This document shows, in pieces, positions 55,949 through 64,000 of a DNA stretch of 64,000 nt. Position numbers and translations under genes: made by a program. The number at the start of each line of letters is the position of its first letter. Position 1 is the stretch's first letter. The notes beneath the pieces were generated by a model that saw only the letters and a program-made list of their open reading frames with translations, was not told the origin of the DNA and ran no database searches. The DNA comes from Dactylorhiza incarnata (taxonomy: Eukaryota > Streptophyta > Magnoliopsida > Asparagales > Orchidaceae): contig JAWHQI010000068.1 in the NCBI GenBank assembly GCA_033032865.1, positions 7,502,001 to 7,566,000 on the forward strand, given 5' to 3'.

Positions 55949-56302
55949 TTATGTTTGTTCCATACCTACAGAAGGAGAATCATAAGTTCTTTCAAGAAAA
56001 TTCCAAATCTCATAAGCGGTAGGTAAAGTATAAATAAGTTTGAAAATATTTTGGTCAAACACACAAAATACACTATTCATAGATTTTGCATTTAAAACAA
56101 TTTCGTTTCTACTTAGTATCCTAGGTGGCTTTTCAATAGTAATATTCCAAACTTTTTCATCTAAGGCCTTTAGAAAATTTTTCATTAATATTTTCCACCC
56201 TCTATAATTTTTGCCCATAAATAAAGGTGGTGATAATACTTTTTCATTTATATTAATATTTTCCCCACTAGTAGAAGCGAGATCATGATCAAGAGACGCC
56301 AT
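55949..56302 (-). pseudogene. Element F gag N-terminal half (DUF4219/UBN2 type)
   Basis: From ATG 56300-56302: MASLDHDLASTSGENININ, then the conserved copia-gag start LFMGKNYRGWKILMKNFLKALDEKVW, and AYEIWNFLERTYDSPSVG. It ends at TAA 55949-55951, and the next codons (same frame) are already the linker region. The second half of the capsid domain is therefore deleted. The start lies 35 bases from the PBS, normal for copia elements. Confidence 0.78.
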
Positions 56303-56337
56303 TATTCCCGGTTGTTAAGCGGATTTGGAATAACCTA

Positions 56338-56349
56338 GCTTTGATACCA
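56338..56349 (-). other. Primer-binding site of F (tRNA-Met type)
   Basis: The plus strand reads GCTTTGATACCA, i.e. TGGTATCAAAGC on the element strand, one mismatch from the common TGGTATCAGAGC, two bases from the LTR. Confidence 0.83.
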
Positions 56350-56351
56350 CT

Positions 56352-57940
56352 TGTGGGATCTGTAGGCGCCCTTAGAGAGGGGGGGGGGGGTAAATAAGGG
56401 CTTTAAGATTTTCGAGATTATTTAAGAAAATAATTCTCTGTTGCTACCGCCAGTGGTTGAGTTACCGCTCGGCGTTAGTGACAGTGAAAATACTTTTAGG
56501 TTAGAACAATGAAAATCATTGAGCACGAATCAGAGATGAAGAAACAAACATATTTTCATTAACATTAAATTGAAATAAATATGATTACAAAAACTTTTCC
56601 CAATGACGCTTGGAAAGAGGCGACCAATGAAAACTCTTTTGGTTTTCTATACCGACCCTTCTCCCAAGGACCGGTTGGCTTTAGCCTATCTCTCCCATGA
56701 TAAGGCCTCAAGCCACTCTAGACCTTCCCTCACCGAAAAGGCCTCAAGCACTCCCTAGATCTACTCTCTAGACCCAGTCGCCAACACGAGGCGAATTCCT
56801 CCCTAAGTCCTAACTAGACCTAGTTGCCAACACGAGGAAAATTTCCCCTAGTCCCTGCAAGGCCCTAATCGTCGTGTGGCAAATTCCTTTACCGAACAAA
56901 AGATATATAGGTTACAATTAGAAATTAAAACAAAACACAAACTAAAAACTCATTCAAAAGAAGAACTTGATGTCGATGTAGATACGATCAGATTGGTCTT
57001 CAAGTTCTTTGCGTTCACGAACGTTGACGAAGTTCTTTGGGCTGCTTGGAGAAGGCTCACACGAGTGCTCTGAATATATGGCTTCAATTCATTCTATAAC
57101 AGCAATCATCAATGGAGGAAGCGCGCGTCTTTAAATAGAATCAGTCGGTACCGCCTGCGGTAGTACTACAGCCCCGCGGTAGCCACATTAGGCAATGATC
57201 AAGCATATGGATTGTGGCAACTTAGACAACTTTTGAGCGCCAAACTTTGAGCTTCGACTAGCATGCTGCGGTAACGCTAACTCTCCGCGATAGCGAGATA
57301 ACTTTCCTTCAGCCAATACCTTCTTCCATATTTGCTCCTCAATCACATGCAGACGGGAGGATTCCAAAAGCTACTGTCGGGCGGTAGAGATGCCACGCCG
57401 TGGTAGAGCATGCTAAATATGCATCCCGCAAATCATTCCTTTTTCTCCACAGTTTCCTTCCTGTCAATTGTTTCCATTTATGCTAGCGCCAGCGGTAGCG
57501 CTAACGCTCCGCGGTAGAGAAATTCTCTTTTCGTCGAATGCATCATCGTCGAACGACCTCACATTTCGTCGAATGCTGTTTTCATTTCGTCGGACTCAAT
57601 TTCATCGATCGCTAGAACCAGCAGTAGTGCTAACACAGTTTCATTTCATCGAATGCCAGTTTCATCGAATGCCAGTTCGTCGAACGACATCTTCTTTCGT
57701 TGAACACCATTTCATCAAGCGCATCTCATTTCGTCGGACCGCTAGCGCCAGCGGTAGTGTTAGTGCATCACGGTATCAACCGAGAATCATCCTGATGTCG
57801 CTTCAACATCTTTCTTTTTCACACTCCTTTGGGGATTGAATGCTGAAGATCCTGCACACTATAAACACAATGCAAGTATGATCAAATACAATAGGATTTG
57901 TTATTGTCAAACCAAGAGATGCGAAAAGCATGTTCCAACA
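56352..57940 (-). repeat. 5' LTR of F
   Basis: It is 1589 bp. GCGGTAG-type islands lie at 56440-56482, 57145-57186, 57260-57298, 57368-57408, 57480-57518, 57606-57640 and 57738-57775. The TATA-like CTATTTAAAG on the minus strand (57129-57138) lies within 10-15 bases of an island. TTCGTCGAA words are frequent at 57530-57735. Confidence 0.88.
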
Positions 57941-57945
57941 GGGCC

Positions 57946-59025
57946 TGCTAGTCGTGACACCCACAGAAGCTGGCAGTTAGAATCTAGACCGGTTGGGTTG
58001 TGTTCTTGGTGTTCTCTTCCTAAGACCCCTTCCATGTTATGAAGACTCAGCATGATGCGAGCAGTACACAGGGTCTCTACTATGTGTTCTTAGCGTCGAG
58101 GCATACATAGGCCTAGGTATGGTAGTGTTCATACCCGCATAGTAGTGGAGGATCCCATTCCGCTATCTCCGTCTGGCCACGACGTGAGGTGCCTGAGTGG
58201 TTAGATATCCTTGAAAAGCGGGAACTACGGTTCTATGTCGACATAGCAAATATGCATGGGTGAGTCATCATATCAGAATCATTGCATTGCATTCATCCTT
58301 TCATGATCATAGCATTTCACCGCATTGGATCCTCATCATATAAACTTGTATGGGCATCCTTATAAGTTAAGTTCAATTTAGTTATCTATATACTCTGCTT
58401 GCTTATACTCTGTCGCTGACCATATTACTTGTTAGATGTACTTTTTATACATTTGATATACTACTATGATTACATCTTTCCTTGCCACTTGCTTTTACCA
58501 CTATTGTTTATATTGCATCTTCTCTTCATTCCCTTCTGCCTGGTGCCTTGGAGTCGCCGGGGGAGAGGATGTATAGCCACTTAGTCTTTATGACTAACTG
58601 TTGTTGCGCCCCTCTTTTTAGGAGCGCACCCAGGAGCAGCAGCACACGACGTTGGAGGCAGATAGCCAGTTCACGATGACAGGGCCGGAGACCACGAGAC
58701 CATCATTACCGTCGGTAACAGATGTTAGCGATAGTTTGAGATGTAGCCCTTGGGGCTTTTCTTTTGATACTCTGATATTTTTAGGAGCTCTCGGAGCTAC
58801 CTGTCTTTCGTATAATTGTGACACATTTACTGATATGTGAATTTATGGCTTCTATTGCTTTTCTATTATTGATGGGTTGGCATGATCATATGTGAGAATA
58901 GCCGGCATGATAGGCGCCTTGTGGAGGGGGTCTAGCCCGAGTGCTGGCACTTACGCAAGGCGGATGATTGGGCATAGGACTCCCCTCGGTCGTGTCTTGT
59001 GTTCCGGGAGGGGGGCTTACAATGG
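57946..59025 (+). repeat. 3' LTR of P, last segment
   Basis: It resumes after F and probably ends GGGAGGGGGGCTTACA at 59025. It contains another island (TTACCGTCGGTAACAGATGTTAGCG, about 58707-58731). No gene recognised. The end is uncertain because the 5' LTR is not in the window. Confidence 0.6.
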
Positions 59026-59509
59026 ACTTCTCTCAGTGGATCTAGGCTCGTCTTGCAATTTGGTGTTCTAAAGCTCCATTAATAGCATTCTATCATCCTT
59101 CTTCCCCCCCCCCCCCCCCCCCCTCTCTCTCGCAACGCAAACCTAACAAATGATTCCAAATGAATAATAAGACTTGGGCTAGGGGTTTCAGCCCTTTCTG
59201 AAGTCTTCAATGATCATTTCTTAGGCATCCGATCAAGTCCCAAGTGAAATAGATAGCCTAGATCGCATACTTTATGTCCTTTAATCTGCCAACGAGTTAC
59301 CATGTGGTGTTGCCTACAATGCCGCAGTATATCCAAGGAAGAAGACTCATTTAGTCGGACTCTACCGACAACTGTAGCACTTATCACACAACGACAAGGG
59401 ATAGAGCTTCGTTTTCACTATCTAGACGAGTAAAGGCGGTAGAGACTACTGCACCGTTCTAGCTCCCAGGTTCTCATAATTTCCTCAATGAGAAAATGGG
59501 GGTGTTACA
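59026..59509. other. Unassigned segment with a 20-base C run
   Basis: About 480 bases between P and H. It includes a 20-base C run (59104-59123) followed by TCTCTCTC, and GGCGGTAGAGACTAC near 59433. It ends GGGGGTGTTACA at 59509, which could instead be the true end of P's LTR. A weak PBS-like string (TTTGGTGTTCTAAAGC) lies near 59069. No ORF of interest. Confidence 0.4.
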
Positions 59510-61204
59510 TAGCGTAGAAATAAAGTGCTGCCGCAACTGAGCTTAACATTATCCTCCTATGGCTATAGGGTACCCTCCAAAGAAATGCATCGACGACGAT
59601 GGCAATATGCTTGCCTGGTCACACTCTCTCCACTGCTTTGGCAAAATCTAATTCTACAAATTGATAGGGCATGGTATTTGGATGAAACATTAATCTTGTG
59701 TTTAAGGTGAGATAAGTCAAATGATAAACATGAAGGCTTTAGTCACACTTATAGATATGAGAGCTAGCATCAAAATTGATCTACCACCAAAAAGAAATGA
59801 GAAGTGACACCCTCAGACTTGAATTTTTGCAAATGGGGACACTTCCACATTAGCCAAACATTAACTCTCCTTTTCTATTAAGATTTTTATTTTTATTTTT
59901 TTCTTGTGTTCTTCTTTTCTCTTTTTTCAAATGATGTTTCTTTTAAAACGTTTTTTCAAAAGCACCCAAATGATAAGCTTTAAATGCACACCACATCACA
60001 ACATTTCAACTTAAAAACCACAAGTAGAAAAATTAGATTTTGAATTTAAGCTCAAATCTAAGTGTGAGATTAGGTTGATCTTTTAGGATTTGGTGAGTAT
60101 ATGGTGGGGTTGAACCAAAAGGATGAGTGTAAGGCCTAAAGAGGGTTTGCAATAGATCATGCAGGTACTGATGTAAAGGCTCAAACAATCCAAAGAAAGG
60201 CCTAAGTCATTTTTGCAAAATTAAACCTAAGCATATGCTTTGAGAGTCACTAAGGGCAAGTTCTAGACATCAAGAAAGGATACCCTTTTGTCAAAGTCAG
60301 ATAATACCCAACTAGTGGCTTGATACACATTCCTATACTTATCTACGAACAAAATCGTGTTCTAAATAGAAGTGGATATACACAATTGATATGAAGTAGA
60401 AAAACATAAAATAAAATGCATATGAAGAAGTTAATTCTAGAATGAAATCCTATTGACACACACATGCACTAAACTAGGAGCTCTGCATGAGTCACTATAC
60501 ACTCCCCTTATCACATTCTTAAAGAAATTTATACTAATCTAACACATAAGAAAAAGAGTGAGAAAACTTGAAAATGAATAATTGATAGACTACTAATCTC
60601 GTGGGGTGCTAAAATGAAAATATATGAGTGTGGGAAAATTTTTAATTGATCACATTTTTGATAAATCAGTGCCTAATCAGAATGAAAAATATGTGTGGGT
60701 GAGCAATCAAATAACACTATCTACCCCCTAGAAATAAATGTAACATTGCCCTCAATGCAAATGTGAATTTGAAATATAAGCAGACATAGAAACACATTAC
60801 CCAATGCTCGAGAATGGGGAATTCCATGCTAACATAAAATCTGAATTTGAGCAAAGAATGTGATCCTGGTCCTGGCTCGGCCAAAGTTTATCTGTTGGCT
60901 CACTAGACTGTGCAGGGGGATTAACGCCAATAAAATAAGAAATATAAGAAAATATTGAAATAAAAATGCAGATAATCATGGGATGCCTCCCAAGAGTGCT
61001 TTGTTTATTGTCCTTGAGCTGAACCAAATTCCTGTATTAGTAGTTTATACTATTGTCGTGGCATAAAGGAAAATTTAATTTAAGCAACTAAATAATGTTC
61101 TGAAAATGAAAAGTTTTTTAAACAGACCAAAGATGGGAAAGAGATAAGCTACATGCTAATTCATAATGGTTCTTAGCTTGGAGTGATGAAAAGGATGAAA
61201 TACC
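59510..61204 (-). other. Element H 3' UTR (Athila-like, related to B, D and G)
   Basis: Non-coding. Blocks match the B/D/G 3' UTR in order: the GAAATGCATCGACGACGATGG region (about 59580), a PPT-like ACCCTCAGACTTG (59809-59821), a pyrimidine run near 59880-59935, and the inverted repeat GGGATGCCTCCCAAGAG (60980-60996) followed by GAACCAAATTCCTGTATTAG (61021-61040). The LTR itself is missing on the left. Confidence 0.65.
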
Positions 61205-62070
61205 AGTGCTTCAGCTTGAGTGAGAATACTTCCCACCCAACTTTGCACACGATAATTTGACATTTGCGATTGCATGAACAACGAGCTCCTCCCTCACTCT
61301 CATCTTAAGTTTAACTGTCGGTGATCTCCACCGAGTGTTTCTCAACTTAATCCCCTGAGAAGACAAATCAGTGAGCCGTGGTGCCAGATCCAGCTCCACC
61401 GCATCGGGTGAGGCAAGGCCTGCCCAATGAACATTCTTCAAAATCTTCAGTTCAGCTAGCCCCTCCTTCTGGGCAGCATAACCAACAAAAAAAATATCCC
61501 CCATTACATCATCAATCGATACCGCCTCCTCTCAAGGCTCCACAACCTGCACTGTCTCATCATCTTCTTTTCTCTTTTCTTCTTCTTTCTCATCTCCTTC
61601 TTCTTTCTTCTCAACTTTCTCTTTTTATTCTTCTTTTTTCTCAGCATCTGGCTCCGCACACACACTCAAAAAACTATTAGAAGGAGTATTGCACCAAGGT
61701 GTAGTATCCAAATCATCACATAAAATAGAAACGGTGTCATCATTGGCCTCCTTGGATGGAAAGGTGATGCACCCTTCCGCGAGATGTAGAGTGGCACCCA
61801 TAGTTTTTAATATTGGTAACCCGAAAATAGGTGGATAATTTCTTTTGGGTGTCCCATAATTTGAAACTCTACAGTGAATTTACACCCATACAAGGTGACA
61901 TCAACGTCATTTACAGTCCCAACAGTAACAACATTGGCACCATTTGCCAAGGTTAGTGACACAACTTTATCGGCGATTGGATCAATGTTACATTTCTAAA
62001 CATCCTGGAGTGTAATGATATTACACGATGAGCTCGTGTCCACCAAACAGGGCATATCATTATTCTATTG
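61205..62070 (-). pseudogene. Element H protease, acidic linker and RWRSPTV tail, decayed
   Basis: From about 62060 leftwards the minus strand reads MPCLVDTSSSCNIITLQDV (retropepsin active-site region with G to S in D-T-G), then KVVSLTLANGANVV and VEFQIMG, with stops near 61995 and 61820. A Glu/Lys-rich linker follows (about 61520-61660). The last frame (61211-61504) ends with RNTRWRSPTVKLKMRVREELVVHAIANVKLSCAKLGGKY. The layout is the same as the B protease gene, so H is the same kind of RT-less element. Confidence 0.68.
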
Positions 62071-62760
62071 AATATGCCATATACATAAATTGTATGGTCA
62101 TAAAAAAGGCGGACACAGAAAAGTTATTTAGTATAAATAAGCAGGTAATGCTAAAAAGTCCCATTTTTCATTCCTTTTAAAATGTACGTATATATTGTTT
62201 CTATATGCCAGCATTTACAAAAAAGAGCATGCAGGCACATTTTAGAACATAACATACATTGAAAATAAAGAAATTCAATCTTCTCGAATGTCTCTTCCGC
62301 ATTCACCTTGCATTTGATTTTTCTTCCTAGGTTCAGTGTTGGATGAACTTCCAGATGAGTATGCTGCTTCAAGCAAATGACTAATCAAACCCATGGAAGA
62401 GGAGAACGAAGAGATGGAAGAAGATATGCTGGTCTCTCTTGAGGTTTCTGTCTCCGCTCTGTCCACGTTCTGACCCACTCCCCTAAGGAAATTGAAGTTA
62501 TCTTTGCCCGCCTCCTTCATCCATGCTGCCCTAAACCTTCGTTCACTGCGAACTTGTGGTTTCGTCTGGAGACCGCTAAAGTCACCCTTGAAAAAGGTAA
62601 AACTATCAGGCTAATTGTGAACTTTGTTAGGGAGGTTTAGTAACTATATGAGTTAAACCGAAGTAGTGGAGACCTCCGAAACACAGTTTATTTCCCTTCT
62701 TTTTTGACATTGAATGCATGAAAGTTTTTTCTTCTGAAGAGGTTCATTGTGAAGTGATGT
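62071..62760 (-). other. Unassigned region with a small Ser-rich ORF
   Basis: A minus-strand frame at 62275-62520 (81 codons, MKEAGKDNFNFLRGVGQNVDRAE, then SISSSISSFSSS) extends upstream without stop for some codons (SERRFRAAW). I do not recognise it. It could be a captured fragment or the start of K's gene region. The rest is AT-rich with no clear feature. Confidence 0.35.
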
Positions 62761-64000
62761 AGAAATAATTTATTCGCCGCAGGAAAATCTTTTGTTGATG
62801 AGGATAGAATTCGGCGGGCTCTTTCGAGGCGTCTCGCGAGTACTCCTACTTTGAGAAACTAACCATTATCGTACTTCGATGAATAGAAGTAATGGTCTTT
62901 CCTTCTTTCGGAATATCGACGATTACGCCGCGGCGGTGGCGCTGAAAACTATATATAAAAAAAGGAAATTATGAAATTGGAGAGAAAAAGCTTCCTGCGG
63001 AGTTTTTTTATCGTTTATCCAAACTACTCATTCGATAAAGGCAAGTATACCGTATCGCGTATAGTATAGGATATTTTCAAAAAATTATCAAGGACGTATT
63101 AAACTCGGGTTTGTCGAGTACTTCTACTTCGAGAAAGTTAACTATTATTTCATCGGGAATAATATTTGAAAGGAGTGATAATTAAGCTAAATAAAAGAGA
63201 ACAAAAAGAGAAATATAGAAAAACAAAACTTGATTTAAACTTGCTTTGAAATGAAATAAAAAGATAAATACTATCATTCAACTCTATACCTTGACCGTAT
63301 GGATTCCTGAAGCTCGAACATGCCTCTCTCGAAGTTAATGCCCAACTAAGCTTAGGAAAAATCAACCGGACTCTCGTCCTATAATTGTTTACCTAGGACT
63401 TGCTTTACGCTGATGAATCCCGTTATAAGATTTGACTCCTATCGAGAAGATTTATGTCATCCTCTCTCGAGGGGTGCGTACAACTATTTTTATTCTCGAG
63501 TGATCAATTCGTACGCACGGCCTCTCGGCTAACTAGAATACGAAAACTAATACCGAAATTCATAACCGGAATATGAACTCGATATCGTTATATTTCGAGA
63601 ATAAATCTAAGGGGAGAAGAAATGATAATAAGGAAAAGATAATTTCGAATCAAAGCTTGCTAAAAATAAAAAACTACTAAAAATTAGCTAAAGGAAAAAT
63701 AAGAAAAAAGAGAAGAGGAGAGAAGATGAGATTTTTGCATAAGTAAAAGGAAGAGCTTAAAATTTCATTTCATAAATAAAAGAGATTACATAAATTGAAA
63801 ACTATATTACATTGCATGAAAGTAAATCTAAACTACCTTGCATGGAATGAAAATACAAAAATTAAACTAAACTTAAGAATGGAAATTGCATTAATAAAAA
63901 AACCTAACTAAAACATGAAAAATAAGGAAAACTGTACAAGAACAACCCAAATGGGCAGGGGGCAGGAGAGGGGTTTGCTGGAAATGAGCTTCAGAATTTA
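62761..64000 (-). repeat. Element K: diverged LTR, PBS and leader of the A family, cut by window edge
   Basis: From about 62990 to the right edge the sequence follows the order of A's LTR: ATTCGATAAAGGCAAGTATACC with TATAGTATAGGAT, GAGTACTTCTACTTCGAG, CCTCTCTCGA blocks and GATTTGACTCC. A degenerate PBS (GCGGTGGCGCTGAAAAC region, 62926-62948) and a leader motif (GAGTACTCCTACTTTGAG, about 62838-62855) lie to its left. Orientation is minus. The palindrome array and TATA, if present, would be beyond 64000. Confidence 0.6.

Larger units (their letters stand above)
42172..57945 (-). mobile_element. Element F: non-autonomous Ty1/copia (SIRE-like) with a deleted gag, host of L
   Basis: The TSD is AGGCC (42172-42176) / GGGCC (57941-57945), one mismatch. 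The left LTR is 42177-43090 plus 50240-50898 and is split by L. The right LTR is 56352-57940. The tRNA-Met-type PBS beside the right LTR makes it minus strand. The interior (50899-56351) holds broken gag pieces at the PBS end and about 4 kb of AT-rich non-coding DNA where pol should be. Confidence 0.87.
2680..59025 (+). mobile_element. Element P: host Ty3/gypsy (Tekay/Del-like chromovirus), split by nested insertions
   Basis: This is the backbone element of the window, on the plus strand and in pieces. The pieces are gag-protease 2680-4314, pol 31918-about 34817, and 3' LTR about 34840-35222, 41492-42176 and 57946-about 59025. A sits on its gag, C plus E split its pol, and G and F split its LTR. 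The reading continues logically across each insertion (protease linker before 4314, RT start after 31922). The 5' LTR and PBS lie beyond A, outside the window. Right boundary: ...GGGGGGCTTACA at 59025 is preferred; ...GGGGGTGTTACA at 59509 is an alternative. Clade assignment is from motif style only. Confidence 0.75.

Noticed and set aside
59104..59123. 20-base C run as a possible telomeric or regulatory element
   Set aside because: Simple homopolymer followed by CT repeat; no telomere repeat nearby and length is unreliable in sequencing.

Overview
This 64 kb window looks like transposon-packed nuclear heterochromatin of a seed plant, probably a eudicot. I found no host gene, tRNA or rRNA. 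Nearly everything can be assigned to eleven LTR retrotransposons, most nested inside one another. I labelled them A, B, C, D, E, F, G, H, K, L and P. Primer-binding sites, polypurine tracts, LTR ends and target-site duplications (TSDs) let most of the nesting be read directly. All clade names rest on visible motifs, not on database searches.

Nesting. P is an old plus-strand Ty3/gypsy element (Tekay/Del-like chromovirus) that forms the backbone from 2680 to about 59025. Its gag is cut by A (1-2679, Athila-like, minus). Its pol is cut at 4314/31918 by C plus E, and its 3' LTR is cut by G (35223-41486) and F (42177-57940). C (4315-24517, minus, chromovirus-like with complete but decayed gag-pol) contains B (12038-19299, TSD GCATC) in its leader and the truncated D (20060-about 23003) in its 5' LTR. 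E (24518-31912, Ty1/copia, minus) sits exactly at C's right end, with TSD TTACG. F (Ty1/copia, SIRE-like, minus) carries L (43091-50234, TSD CTAAC) in its 3' LTR. L is a non-coding LARD-type element whose two 1982-bp LTRs look identical, so it is the youngest insertion. H (about 59510-62070) and K (about 62760-64000) are decayed Athila-like pieces.

Coding content. Only P and C encode reverse transcriptase and integrase, and both are broken by many stops and frameshifts. The others are non-autonomous: B has gag plus protease, E has gag plus an extra ORF, F has a deleted gag, G has a zinc-knuckle protein, and L has nothing. Such elements are expected to depend on proteins supplied in trans.

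Main observation. Each family carries its own GC-rich palindromic word, repeated as short islands in otherwise AT-rich DNA. Examples are CACGCCC/GGGCGTG in A and L, CGTGCG/CGCACG in B, D and G, GCGTCGA-N7-TCGACGC in E, CTACCGC/GCGGTAG in F and P, GGGAAG/CTTCCC plus GTCGAC in P, and TTCTCGAGAA in C. In A, B, D, F, G and L the islands lie in U3 directly upstream of the TATA box. In E the same word also sits between genes and forms a 33-bp tandem repeat inside gag. Other structure-level signals are three covarying hairpins in C's leader, covarying hairpin repeats in L's transcribed LTR region, conserved triple polypurine tracts, and an 89-bp intron-like insert in P.
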